A DNA stretch of 48,696 bases from Gammaproteobacteria bacterium (GTDB lineage: Bacteria > Pseudomonadota > Gammaproteobacteria > Steroidobacterales > Steroidobacteraceae), in the NCBI GenBank assembly GCA_016882265.1, contig VGVB01000019.1, forward strand, positions 1 through 48,696, given 5' to 3'. Shown in pieces: positions 41,166-48,696 of this stretch. How positions within the stretch are numbered: the stretch's first letter is position 1; each line of letters opens with the position of its first letter. A program made the position numbers and the translations under genes. The notes below the pieces were generated by a model. It did no database searches and was not told the origin of the DNA. It was given only the letters and a program-made list of their open reading frames with translations.

Positions 41166-41240
41166 TGGTGGGCCGTGATGGGATCGAACCATCGACCAAC
41201 TGGTTAAAAGCCAGATGCTCTACCACTGAGCTAACGGCCC
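41166..41240 (-). tRNA. tRNA-Lys (anticodon TTT)
   Basis: The 75-nt gene reads GGGCCGTTAGCTCAGTGG at its 5' end and closes with CGGCCC-A-CCA; the anticodon stem TCTGG/CCAGT-side encloses CTTTTAA with anticodon TTT. It follows the tol-pal-cpoB-que run. A tRNA-Lys cluster also follows cpoB (ybgF) in E. coli, so this is conserved order. Its U34 is a substrate of MnmA. Confidence 0.97.
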
Positions 41241-41279
41241 GGCAGCGGGCGCGCATCATACCGCAGGCCGGAGCGCCGA

Positions 41280-42032
41280 TCACCGATAGCGGGTCGGGTC
41301 GGCCACGCCGGCCGCGGCAAAACCCGCACGCCGCAACCGGCAGGAATCGCAGCGGCCGCAGGCGCGGCCCCCATCATCCGGCTGATAGCAGGACACGGTC
41401 AGCGCGTAGTCCACGCCCAGCGCCGTGCCCTGGCGGATGATCTCCGCCTTGCTCCAGTGCAGCAGCGGCGCGTGCACGCGCAGCGCCCGGCCCTCCACGC
41501 CGGCGCGCGTGGCGAGGTTGGCGAGCCGCTCGAAGGCCGCGATGAATTCCGGCCGGCAGTCGGGATAGCCGGAGTAATCCACCGCGTTGACCCCGATGAA
41601 GAGAGCCTGCGCGCCGAGGATTTCGGCCCAGGCCAGCGCACCGGCCAGGAACACGGTGTTGCGCGCGGGGACGTACGTTACCGGGATGCCGGCGGCGGGC
41701 TGCTCCGGTACCGCGATGCGCGCATCGGTCAGCGCCGATCCACCCAGGCCGCCGAGCGGCAGTGGCAGCACGCGGTGCTCGATCGCGCCGAGCGCGGCGG
41801 CAACCTGGCGCGCGGCGGCCAGCTCCGACTGGTGGCGCTGGCCATAATCGAATGACAATGCATGACAGCGATGGCCGCGCTCGCGCGCGATCGCGAGCAC
41901 CGTCGCCGAATCCAGCCCGCCCGACAGCAGCACGACGGCAGGCGCTCCGGCTGTCCGTTCAGCGGCCAGGAACGTCTCCCCACAACAGCTTGTGAAGCTG
42001 GATCTGCATCCGCACCGGCAGACGGTCAGCAA
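41280..42032 (-). CDS. queC: 7-cyano-7-deazaguanine synthase
   Basis: QueC converts 7-carboxy-7-deazaguanine to preQ0 with ATP and ammonia in queuosine synthesis. The PP-loop reads [35 protein letters not shown] is the second signature, and the zinc site is [19 protein letters not shown] near the end. The start is unclear: the outermost is a TTG at 42032, overlapping queE by 74 bases, and the next normal start is a GTG at 41933, which would cut into the first beta strand. No ATG lies between. It is coupled to queE, which makes its substrate. Confidence 0.92.
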   Translation of the reverse strand: MLTVCRCGCRSSFTSCCGETFLAAERTAGAPAVVLLSGGLDSATVLAIARERGHRCHALSFDYGQRHQSELAAARQVAAALGAIEHRVLPLPLGGLGGSALTDARIAVPEQPAAGIPVTYVPARNTVFLAGALAWAEILGAQALFIGVNAVDYSGYPDCRPEFIAAFERLANLATRAGVEGRALRVHAPLLHWSKAEIIRQGTALGVDYALTVSCYQPDDGGRACGRCDSCRLRRAGFAAAGVADPTRYR

Positions 42033-42618
42033 GGATCCACTCCGCCAGCTCGCGCGGCGGCAACTGCTCCCAGCTCGGCGAGAACAGGACCTGGCAGCGC
42101 TCGTTCAGCCCGCGCTCCCGGACGAACTCCCGGCTCCACTCGTAGTCGGCGCGATCGCAGAGCACGAACTTGAGCTGGTCGCGCCCGCGCAGCGCCGTCA
42201 GATTCACCGGCAGGTTCGCCGCCACTTCGCCGGAACCGGGAGTCTTGACATCGATGACGCGCGCCACCCGCGGATCGACGGCGTTCGCATCCAGTGCGCC
42301 GCTGGTCTCGAGCGAAACGTCGAAGCCGGCATTGCACAGCGCGCTCAGCAGCGGCAGGCAGTCCGGCTGCGCGAGCGGCTCGCCGCCGGTGACACAGACG
42401 TGCCGGAGTCCCGCCCCGCGTGCCTCCGCGACCAGCGCATCGAGCTCGCGCCACGCGCCGCCCTGAAACGCATAACTCGTGTCGCAGTAGCCGCAGCGCA
42501 GCGGGCAACCCGTCAGGCGGATGAAGAACGTCGGCCAGCCGACCGCATCGCCCTCACCCTGCAGCGACGCGAAGGTCTCGGTGATGCGCAGACGCGGCAC
42601 CGCCGCCCGGCCCGGCAT
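41959..42618 (-). CDS. queE: 7-carboxy-7-deazaguanine synthase
   Basis: QueE is a radical-SAM enzyme that contracts 6-carboxytetrahydropterin to 7-carboxy-7-deazaguanine. The 219-residue product has [20 protein letters not shown] and the cluster motif [13 protein letters not shown] with C38, C42 and C45 (CxxxCxxC). [11 protein letters not shown] and SLETSGALD are SAM-binding segments. It lies ten bases after cpoB and overlaps queC, so queuosine genes are attached to the tail of the tol-pal run, an arrangement known in other proteobacteria. Confidence 0.96.
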   Translation of the reverse strand: MPGRAAVPRLRITETFASLQGEGDAVGWPTFFIRLTGCPLRCGYCDTSYAFQGGAWRELDALVAEARGAGLRHVCVTGGEPLAQPDCLPLLSALCNAGFDVSLETSGALDANAVDPRVARVIDVKTPGSGEVAANLPVNLTALRGRDQLKFVLCDRADYEWSREFVRERGLNERCQVLFSPSWEQLPPRELAEWILADRLPVRMQIQLHKLLWGDVPGR

Positions 42619-42627
42619 CGTGCCGCC

Positions 42628-43260
42628 TCAGTGGCCTTCGGCCCGCAGCCGCGCGAGGCGCTGCCGGGCCTCGCCGGCGACCGGCGACTGCGGATAGGCG
42701 CTGATGACCTGCGCGAAGGCCGCGCGCGCCGCCGGGTACTCGCGCTGGAGATAGTGCACTTCGCCGAGCCAGTACTGCGCGTTCGGGGCGCGCTCGTGGG
42801 TGGCGTGCTGCGCGAGGAACTGCCGCAGCGCCTCCGCCGCTTCGGGGTAGCGGGCCTCCTTCAGCAGCGTCAGGGCCTGCTGGTACACCGCCTCCGGTGC
42901 GGCCGCGGCAGCCGCCGCGGCACTCGCCGCAGCGGCGCGCTGCTCCAGCTCGCGCAGCCGCTCATCGAGATCCAGGTACTGCTCGCGCTGGCGGCCCTGC
43001 GCACCGGCGAGTTCATGCCGCAGCTCTTCCAGCTCGCCGCGCAACCGGCGCTGCTCTTCTTCCAGTGCCGCAAGCTGGCGCGCCATCTCGACCAGTGCCT
43101 GGCTCGCGACCTGCCGCTCGACGGCGGCCATGCGTTCCTCGAGCAGCTCGAGGCGCTCGCCGCGCGACTGCGCCAGCGCCGGGCCGCCGCACAGCCAGGC
43201 CCCCAGCAACACGCCGGCGACAGCGCGCCGGCATTCAGCGGCTGTAGGCGATCTCGACAC
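42628..43260 (-). CDS. cpoB: Cell division coordinator CpoB (YbgF)
   Basis: CpoB is a periplasmic TPR protein that links Tol-Pal to peptidoglycan synthase PBP1B during division. The 210-residue product has a signal peptide ending GGPALAQ, a coiled coil (about residues 35-105, LEEEQRRLRGELEELRHELA), an Ala-rich linker, and TPR units beginning YQQALTLLKEARYPEAAEAL, NAQYWLGEVHYLQREYPAA and ending SPVAGEARQRLARL. The GTG at 43260 gives basic residues before the hydrophobic core and is preferred; it overlaps pal by 26 bases. Confidence 0.93.
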   Translation of the reverse strand: MSRSPTAAECRRAVAGVLLGAWLCGGPALAQSRGERLELLEERMAAVERQVASQALVEMARQLAALEEEQRRLRGELEELRHELAGAQGRQREQYLDLDERLRELEQRAAAASAAAAAAAAPEAVYQQALTLLKEARYPEAAEALRQFLAQHATHERAPNAQYWLGEVHYLQREYPAARAAFAQVISAYPQSPVAGEARQRLARLRAEGH

Positions 43261-43774
43261 GCCGGTTCCTGGCCCAGGCCGACTCGTCACTGCCATCGAC
43301 CGCCGGCCGTTCCTCGCCATAACTGACGGTCGCGATCTGCCCGTCCGCGGCGCCCTGCAGCAGCAGTGCGCGGCGTACCGCCTGGGCGCGCCGTTCACCG
43401 AGTGCGATGTTGTACTCGCGCGCGCCGCGCTCGTCCGTGTGCCCCTCGAGGCGGAGGCGCAGCGCCGGATTCGCCGCCAGGTGGTGGGCGTGCGCGCTGA
43501 CCGCAGCGGCAAACTCCGGGCGGATGTCGCTGCTGTCGTAGTCGAAGTAGATCACCAGCGTCGCGCCGACCGGTCCGGCGGCGGCCACGGTCGGCGGCGC
43601 CGCGGGCGGCAATTCCCGGGCGGCGCCAACACTGGCATCGCTGACACCGCCGGTGGTCGTCGTCGCCGCGGGCGCCGGCGCCGGCTCCGGTGGCGGCAGC
43701 GTCATGGGCTTCCTCGGACAGCCCGTCAGCGCAATGGCAGCGGCGACAAGCAACAACGGCAGTGTGCGGCGCAT
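43235..43774 (-). CDS. pal: Peptidoglycan-associated lipoprotein Pal
   Basis: Pal anchors the outer membrane to peptidoglycan and to TolB. The 179-residue precursor has a lipobox LTGC (Cys 19), a Pro/Ala/Thr-rich linker, and an OmpA-like domain starting LVIYFDYDSSDIRPEF. LRLEGHTDERGAREYNIALG carries the diaminopimelate-binding Asp and Arg. AAGGAGT precedes the ATG. It follows tolB after 66 bp. Confidence 0.97.
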   Translation of the reverse strand: MRRTLPLLLVAAAIALTGCPRKPMTLPPPEPAPAPAATTTTGGVSDASVGAARELPPAAPPTVAAAGPVGATLVIYFDYDSSDIRPEFAAAVSAHAHHLAANPALRLRLEGHTDERGAREYNIALGERRAQAVRRALLLQGAADGQIATVSYGEERPAVDGSDESAWARNRRVEIAYSR

Positions 43775-43840
43775 CGGGACGACTCCTTCAGGGATCGGTA
43801 TGGATTTCTAGCACAATGGACCACGGGCAGCCATGCGGGT

Positions 43841-45145
43841 TCACGGCAGGTATGGCGACCACGCCGGTTCACGTACTGCGCCCGCCGAAGCGGCGAGTCG
43901 CTGCTGCACGCGCCCGTCCGTCGAGACCGTCGCCAGCACGCCGCGACCGCCGTCGCGGGTCGCGTAGATCAGGCTGGCGCCGTTCGGCGCATAGCTCGGC
44001 GATTCATCGAGGCGGCCGTTGCTGAGGACGCGTTGCGTGCCACGCTGCAGGTCGACGACGGCAATGCGGAACGCGTCGCGGTCAATGGTCACGACGGCGA
44101 GCTCGCGCCCGTCCGGTGATACGCGCGGCCGCGCATTGTAGCGCCCCTCGAAGGTGACCCGGCGCGGCCGCTCGCCGGCACCGATGCCGAGCCGGTAGAC
44201 CTGCGGCCCGCCGGCGCGGTCGGAGGTGAAGTACAGCGCCTGCGCATTGGGCGACCAGGCCGGTTCGGTGTCGATCGCCGGATCGTCGGTGAGGCGCCGC
44301 AGCTCCTGCGTGGCCAGCGTCAGCAGCCAGATATCGACATTGCCGTCGCGCCGCGACAGCGTCAGCGCGAGCTGGCTGCCGTCCGGCGACCAGGCCGGCG
44401 CCCCGTTGATGCCGGAGCGCGCCGATACCCGTATCTGCTCCCCGGTCCGCAGCGTCTGCACGTAGATCGCTGGTGTACCGCCGTGGAAAGACACATAGGC
44501 CAGCGCGCGCCCGTCCGGCGACCAGGCCGGCGACATGACCGGCTCGGGCGAGCTGAACACGACCCGCTCGTTCGCGCCGTCGGCATCGGCAACGATCAGG
44601 CGGAAGCTGCGCGCCGCAGCCGGACCGTCCACCGCCACGTAGGCGATGCGGGTCGCGAACGCGCCGCGCACGCCAAGGATCCGCTCGTAGACGGCATCGC
44701 TGATGCGGTGGCTGGCGAGCTTGAGTGCGGCGCGGTCGGCCGGCAGCGCCAGGCCGAGGATCCGCTCGCCGGTGACGGTATGCACGAGTTCGTAGCGCAG
44801 TTCGTAGCGTGCGCTGTCCACCCGCAGCAGTCGCCCGACCACGACGTAGTCCACTTGCAGCAGTCGCCATGCCGCGGCGTCCACCTGGCCCGCTTCGTGC
44901 GGCAGCTCGAGCAGGTCGGCGCGTGGCAGGGCGCGGAAGCGACCGCTGCGCTCGAGGTCGGCCTGCACTGTTGCGGCGACATCCCAGGGCGCCGGCTCGC
45001 TGCCCTCCCAGCCGAACGGCACGATCGCGACCGGTACCGCCTCGGCCATGCCGCGCAGGATCTGCACGGTCAGCTCCGCGTGCGCCGGTGGCGCCACTAC
45101 GACCAGCGCGGCCAGCGCGACGACGACCCGGCGGATACGCTCCAT
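43841..45145 (-). CDS. tolB: Tol-Pal system beta-propeller protein TolB
   Basis: TolB is a periplasmic beta propeller that shuttles between Pal and TolA. The 434-residue product has a signal peptide (MERIRRVVVALAALVVV, cleavage after AHA), an N-terminal domain with VAIVPFGWEG, then repeats of the type SPAWSPDGRALAYVSFH, APAWSPDGSQLALTLSR and EPAWSPNAQALYFTSDR. The ATG at 45145 with GGAGG seven bases upstream is preferred to a TTG two codons earlier. It lies two bases after the tolA stop. Confidence 0.97.
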   Translation of the reverse strand: MERIRRVVVALAALVVVAPPAHAELTVQILRGMAEAVPVAIVPFGWEGSEPAPWDVAATVQADLERSGRFRALPRADLLELPHEAGQVDAAAWRLLQVDYVVVGRLLRVDSARYELRYELVHTVTGERILGLALPADRAALKLASHRISDAVYERILGVRGAFATRIAYVAVDGPAAARSFRLIVADADGANERVVFSSPEPVMSPAWSPDGRALAYVSFHGGTPAIYVQTLRTGEQIRVSARSGINGAPAWSPDGSQLALTLSRRDGNVDIWLLTLATQELRRLTDDPAIDTEPAWSPNAQALYFTSDRAGGPQVYRLGIGAGERPRRVTFEGRYNARPRVSPDGRELAVVTIDRDAFRIAVVDLQRGTQRVLSNGRLDESPSYAPNGASLIYATRDGGRGVLATVSTDGRVQQRLAASAGAVREPAWSPYLP

Positions 45146-45147
45146 GT

Positions 45148-45903
45148 TCAATCCTCCGGCGTGAAGACCAGCCGAACCTCGCGCTCGAACAGTGCCGGCT
45201 CCGGCGGTGCCGGCAATGGCGAGGCATTACGTACCGCGCTCTCGATCGAGCGGCGCAGCGCCTCGCCGCCGCCGCAGTCGCCGAAGCGCAGGCCAGCCAC
45301 CTCGCCGCCCGGGATCTGCAGCACATGCACCGTGCAGCTCGTGCCGGCGGCCAGTCCCGGCGGCCGGAACCAGCGCTGCTCGACATGCGCCTGGATCGCC
45401 GCCACGTACTGCGTCCTCAGACTGCTGGCAGCGGCGTCGGTTCGCTGGCCCTCGTTCGCGAGCCGGGCCTGCAGCTCGGCCTCGCGCTCGGCACGCTGCC
45501 GGGCCTCGGCCGCGCTCCGCCGGCTTTCCTCGGCCGCGCGTAAACGGGCCTGCCGCTCGACCTGTTGCTGCGCGGCCAGTTCGGCCTTGCGCCGCGCCTC
45601 GGCCTGCACCGCCTTGCGTTGCGCTTCGTGGCGCGCCTCCGCCTGTGCGGCCGCCCGCTCGGCCGCGCGCTGCGCCGCCTGTCGTCCGCGCTCAGCCGCT
45701 GCGCGCCGGCGCTCCGCCGCGCGCAGTTCTGCGACGGCCTGCAGAATGGACTGGTCGACGATCGCCGCGGCAATCGGCGGCACCGGTTGCGGCGCCGGGG
45801 CCTGCGGCCGCAGCAAGCCGGACGCCAGCAGCGCCGCCGCCAGCAGCGCGTGCAGACCCAGCGACCAGCCATACGGCGCTGCCGCCGTCGCCGCGGTGTG
45901 CAT
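45148..45903 (-). CDS. tolA: Cell envelope protein TolA
   Basis: TolA spans the periplasm and is energised by TolQR. The 251-residue product has one N-terminal transmembrane helix (residues 13-31), a long Ala/Glu/Arg-rich helical domain (about 55-165, repeats such as AERAAAQAEARHEAQRKA), and a C-terminal domain starting YVAAIQAHVEQRWFRPPG with a Cys pair (TSCTVHV and FGDCGGG) likely disulfide-bonded. It is shorter than the 421-residue E. coli TolA, mainly in the helical domain. The ATG overlaps the tolR stop (TAATG). Confidence 0.95.
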   Translation of the reverse strand: MHTAATAAAPYGWSLGLHALLAAALLASGLLRPQAPAPQPVPPIAAAIVDQSILQAVAELRAAERRRAAAERGRQAAQRAAERAAAQAEARHEAQRKAVQAEARRKAELAAQQQVERQARLRAAEESRRSAAEARQRAEREAELQARLANEGQRTDAAASSLRTQYVAAIQAHVEQRWFRPPGLAAGTSCTVHVLQIPGGEVAGLRFGDCGGGEALRRSIESAVRNASPLPAPPEPALFEREVRLVFTPED

Positions 45904-46367
45904 TACGGCCGCTGCCCGAGTTCGTCCAGCGCGCGCGCCGCGCGCGGATCGGTGACGAAGCCGATGCGCGGCGCGCCGGCCTCCTGCAACAGCGCCATGC
46001 CGCGCACGACGCGACCGTACGGCACGCGCTCATCAGCCCGGACCAGCACCGGTGTCGCCGCATTCCGGCCGATGACGATCCGGGTGCGCCGCAGCACTTC
46101 GGCCTCCGCGACCGGGGCCGCACGGTCGGCGCCGATGTTCAGGAAGTAGCGCCCGTCCCGATCCACGGTCAGCACCAGCGGTTCATGCTCGCGCAGCAAC
46201 TCAGGGTCCAGCGCCTCGGCACCGGCCTGCGGCAGTTCGACCTCGATGCCCGTGGTCAGCAGCGGCGCCGTGATCATGAAGATGATCAGCAGCACCAGCA
46301 TCACGTCGATGTACGGGACCACGTTGATCTCGCCCATCAGCCGGCGCCGCCGGTGCACGCCCGCCAT
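45903..46367 (-). CDS. tolR: Tol-Pal system protein TolR
   Basis: TolR, with TolQ, forms the proton channel that powers TolA. The 154-residue product has one transmembrane helix with the proton-relay Asp in INVVPYIDVMLVLLIIFM, followed by a periplasmic domain of ExbD/TolR type (PLVLTVDRDGRYFLN, TPVLVRADERVPYG). It overlaps tolQ (TGATG) and tolA by one to two bases. Confidence 0.97.
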   Translation of the reverse strand: MAGVHRRRRLMGEINVVPYIDVMLVLLIIFMITAPLLTTGIEVELPQAGAEALDPELLREHEPLVLTVDRDGRYFLNIGADRAAPVAEAEVLRRTRIVIGRNAATPVLVRADERVPYGRVVRGMALLQEAGAPRIGFVTDPRAARALDELGQRP

Positions 46368-47050
46368 CAGCCGCTCCGCGCCGCGGCATGGCGCTGCAGC
46401 AGCGTCGAGAACTCTTCGATGAACGTGTCATAGCGCAGTTCGAGGCGGCTGACCCGATCGGCGTAGCGGTTGTAGGCCACGACCGCGGGGATCGCCGCGA
46501 ACAGCCCCATTGCGGTTGCGACCAGCGCCTCGGCGATACCCGGCGCGACCATCGCCAGCGTCGCCTGCTGCACATTACCGAGACCATGGAAGGCGCCGAG
46601 GATGCCCCAGACCGTGCCGAACAGACCGACGTAGGGGCTGGTCGAGCCGACCGTCGCCAGCGTCGCGAGGCTTTCCTCGAGCCGGTCGATCTCGCGCAGT
46701 TGCGCGACCCGCATCGCCCGGCGCACGCCATCGAGGATCTGCGCCGCCGGGGCCGCCGCCGGCGTGCGCAGCCGCGAGTACTCGCCGAAGCCGGCTTCGA
46801 AAATGCCCTCCATGCCGGTGGCGCCGCCGCCGCGCGCCTCGATCGCCCGGTACAGCGTGGTGAGATCGCCGCCGGACCAGAACGCGGTCTCGAAGCGACC
46901 GGCCTCGAGCTGGGCCGCTCCGAGCAGCCGGCGCTTGCGGAAGATGATCGCCCAGGACACGACCGATGCGCCGAGCAGCAGCAGCAGCACGCCCTGCACC
47001 ACCAGGCTCGCATCCAGGATCAATTGCAGGATCGACGGCTGCGCGTTCAT
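46367..47050 (-). CDS. tolQ: Tol-Pal system protein TolQ
   Basis: TolQ is the larger channel subunit of the Tol motor. The 227-residue product has transmembrane helices at about residues 13-33, 128-150 and 165-190. LATVGSTSPYVGLFGTVWGI and VAPGIAEALVATAMGLFAAIP are the conserved TolQ/ExbB pore segments with the Thr residues that line the channel. The ATG at 47050 overlaps the ybgC stop by four bases. Confidence 0.97.
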   Translation of the reverse strand: MNAQPSILQLILDASLVVQGVLLLLLGASVVSWAIIFRKRRLLGAAQLEAGRFETAFWSGGDLTTLYRAIEARGGGATGMEGIFEAGFGEYSRLRTPAAAPAAQILDGVRRAMRVAQLREIDRLEESLATLATVGSTSPYVGLFGTVWGILGAFHGLGNVQQATLAMVAPGIAEALVATAMGLFAAIPAVVAYNRYADRVSRLELRYDTFIEEFSTLLQRHAAARSG

Positions 47051-47475
47051 GGCAGCGGAGCCTTGGCCAGCACCGCTGGCAGTGACCTCGGCTTCTGGCT
47101 GTCGGCGTCGATGCAGGCCACCCGGATGGTCGCGCTGATCAGCCGTTCGCCGGCCGGCGTGTCCCGCCGGATTTCCTGCAGCATGACCAGCGATGCGCCG
47201 CGCAGTTCCGCGACCTGTACCGAAACCTGCAGCAGGTCGTCGTAGCGGGCCGGGCGGTGATAACGAATCTGCGCCTCGACCACCACGAACTGCACGCGCG
47301 CCTCGCGCAGCAGCCCGGCCTGGTCGATACCCTGGGCGCGCAGCCACTCGCTGCGGGCACGTTCCATGAAGCGCAGATAGCCACCGTAATAGACCACGTT
47401 GCCGGCGTCGGTGTCCTCCCAGTACACACGCACCGGGAACCAGAACGCCGCCGCTGCAGCGGTGCCGGCAATCAT
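47047..47475 (-). CDS. ybgC: Tol-Pal system-associated acyl-CoA thioesterase YbgC
   Basis: YbgC is a cytoplasmic hot-dog-fold thioesterase encoded with tol-pal. The 142-residue product has the 4-hydroxybenzoyl-CoA thioesterase signature [20 protein letters not shown] with the catalytic Asp, then [14 protein letters not shown] and the long helix. The N-terminus [17 protein letters not shown] is slightly longer than usual. It overlaps ruvB and tolQ by four bases each, so synthesis is coupled along the run. Confidence 0.96.
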   Translation of the reverse strand: MIAGTAAAAAFWFPVRVYWEDTDAGNVVYYGGYLRFMERARSEWLRAQGIDQAGLLREARVQFVVVEAQIRYHRPARYDDLLQVSVQVAELRGASLVMLQEIRRDTPAGERLISATIRVACIDADSQKPRSLPAVLAKAPLP

Positions 47476-48515
47476 TCGCGGAACAACGGCAGGCTGCCGG
47501 CCGCGGGCTCGGTGGCCGGCGGCTCGAAGCCGAGGTGGCGGTAGGCCAGTCGGGTCGCCATGCGCCCGCGCGCGGTGCGCATCAGGAAGCCCTGCTGGAT
47601 CAGGAACGGCTCGACCACGTCCTCGAGCGTACCGCGTTCCTCGCCGAGCGCCGCCGCGAGGCTGTCGATGCCGACCGGGCCGCCCTCGAAACGGGTGATC
47701 ACCGCCTGCAGCAGCGCGCGATCGAGGCTGTCGAAGCCCTGGCGGTCGACTTCCAGCAGGTCGAGCGCCGCCTCGGCTACGGCGTGGTCGATCGCACCGC
47801 CGGCGCGGACCTCGGCATAGTCACGCACGCGCCGCAGCAGGCGGTTGGCGATGCGTGGCGTACCACGCGAGCGGCCGGCGATGCCGGTGGCGCCGGCGTG
47901 ATCGACCCGCAGCCCGAGGATCGCCGCGGCGCGCTGCACGATCCGCGTCAGCTCGGCGTGCGTGTAGAACTCGAGCCGGTGCACGATGCCGAAACGGTCG
48001 CGCAGCGGCGAGGTCAGCAGTCCGGCGCGGGTGGTCGCACCGACCAGCGTGAACGGCGGCAGATCGAGCTTGATCGAGCGCGCCGCCGGCCCCTCGCCGA
48101 TCACGATGTCGAGCTGGAAGTCCTCGAGTGCCGGGTACAGGATCTCCTCGACCACCGGGCTCAGCCGGTGGATCTCGTCCACGAACAGCACGTCGCGCGG
48201 CTGCAGGTTGGTCAGGATCGCCGCGAGATCACCCGGACGCTCCAGCACCGGCCCCGAGGTCTGGCGCAGGTTCACGCCGAGTTCGTGCGCGATGATGCCA
48301 GCCAGCGTGGTCTTGCCGAGGCCGGGCGGACCGAAGATCAGCACATGGTCGAGCGCCTCGCCGCGCCGGCGCGCCGCCTCGATGAAGATGCCGAGCTGCT
48401 CCTTGACCGGCTCCTGGCCGATGTATTCGGCCAGCAGCCGCGGGCGCACGCTGCGCTCGATGGCCTCGTCCTCGCGCAGCGGCCGCCCGGTGACCACGCG
48501 GTCCTGCTCGATCAT
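47472..48515 (-). CDS. ruvB: Holliday junction branch migration ATPase RuvB
   Basis: RuvB is the hexameric AAA+ motor that drives branch migration with RuvA. The 347-residue product has [18 protein letters not shown], Walker [15 protein letters not shown], Walker [13 protein letters not shown], sensor [19 protein letters not shown] and a C-terminal winged helix ([20 protein letters not shown]). The ATG overlaps the ruvA stop (ATGA) and the ruvB stop overlaps ybgC, as in other gammaproteobacteria. Confidence 0.98.
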   Translation of the reverse strand: MIEQDRVVTGRPLREDEAIERSVRPRLLAEYIGQEPVKEQLGIFIEAARRRGEALDHVLIFGPPGLGKTTLAGIIAHELGVNLRQTSGPVLERPGDLAAILTNLQPRDVLFVDEIHRLSPVVEEILYPALEDFQLDIVIGEGPAARSIKLDLPPFTLVGATTRAGLLTSPLRDRFGIVHRLEFYTHAELTRIVQRAAAILGLRVDHAGATGIAGRSRGTPRIANRLLRRVRDYAEVRAGGAIDHAVAEAALDLLEVDRQGFDSLDRALLQAVITRFEGGPVGIDSLAAALGEERGTLEDVVEPFLIQQGFLMRTARGRMATRLAYRHLGFEPPATEPAAGSLPLFRE

Positions 48516-48696
48516 CGGCTGCCCTCCCGCCCGACCGCTGCCTGCAGCGCGCGGCGGATCAGGTCCTCCGTACTGGCGCCATCTTCGCCAACCTGCTGCA
48601 GCAGCCGCGCCGCCTCGGCCGGGCGGTACCCGAGCGCGATCAGCGCGGCACTCGCCTCGGCGCGCGCATCGGCGGGCCGGCCGCCGCTCGCGGCCG
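48512..48696 (-). CDS. ruvA: Holliday junction protein RuvA, C-terminal part (cut by window edge)
   Basis: A minus-strand frame enters from the right edge and stops at 48512, overlapping the ruvB ATG. It encodes about 60 residues including [20 protein letters not shown] and [14 protein letters not shown], the three-helix domain III of RuvA that contacts RuvB and regulates its ATPase. The junction-binding domains lie beyond the window. Confidence 0.93.
   Translation of the reverse strand, partial: AASGGRPADARAEASAALIALGYRPAEAARLLQQVGEDGASTEDLIRRALQAAVGREGSR

Overview
This is a GC-rich chromosomal window from a bacterium. The gene content and order point to a gammaproteobacterium: ruvAB-ybgC-tolQRAB-pal-cpoB followed by a tRNA-Lys, uvrC-pgsA-tRNA-Gly-tRNA-Cys, a fused thrA with thrB and thrC, nudJ-mnmA, and msrPQ. 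I cannot name the genus from sequence alone. Genes are densely packed, many overlap by 1-4 bases (ATGA, GTGA, TGATG), and no rRNA operon, CRISPR array or complete insertion sequence is seen.

Layout. Positions 1-2.5 kb are the accessory part. They hold the 3' end of a probable transposase, a Fic-domain protein, a DinJ/RelB-like antitoxin with no toxin partner, and a broken AlbA_2-like fragment. A 24-bp direct repeat of the tRNA-Cys 3' end (276-299 and 2434-2457) flanks the last three, as expected for a small decayed integrative element. From 2.4 to 9.4 kb the minus strand carries two tRNAs, pgsA, uvrC, aceA, aceB and a class II DAHP synthase. From 9.5 to 14.7 kb the plus strand carries a saccharopine dehydrogenase/aminoadipate-semialdehyde dehydrogenase pair, then nfeD and a slipin, with a decayed metallo-hydrolase gene on the opposite strand between the two pairs. 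From 14.7 to 19.2 kb the minus strand carries a PepSY protein with a PhoPQ-like two-component system, a glycine-zipper protein, mazG and a CoA-type Nudix hydrolase.

From 19.3 to 28.3 kb the plus strand carries purB, a GNAT/DUF7931-like pair, nudJ-mnmA, acnA, a HAD phosphatase and msrPQ. fadH lies on the minus strand, divergent from an ABC exporter, tatD and an M20 peptidase. From 34.6 to 40 kb the minus strand carries thrA-thrB-thrC followed by a coupled NERD-like gene, then an unrecognised small gene. A vapBC module (40.5-41.1 kb) with a clear inverted-repeat operator sits against the 3' end of tRNA-Lys. The rest (41.3-48.7 kb) is a continuous minus-strand run ruvA(partial)-ruvB-ybgC-tolQ-tolR-tolA-tolB-pal-cpoB-queE-queC.

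How the genes work together. aceA, aceB and acnA supply the glyoxylate shunt and aconitase. The saccharopine/ALDH7 pair and FadH suggest use of lysine and unsaturated fatty acids as carbon sources feeding acetyl-CoA. Tol-Pal-CpoB, PgsA and the PhoPQ-like system serve the envelope; RuvAB and UvrC serve DNA repair; MnmA, QueC and QueE modify tRNA; MazG and two Nudix enzymes clean up nucleotides. I see no obviously new multi-gene system. The most interesting points are the tRNA-Cys element remnant, the NERD-like gene locked to the threonine operon, the collapsed metallo-hydrolase gene, and several promoters placed so close to start codons that leaderless transcripts are predicted.
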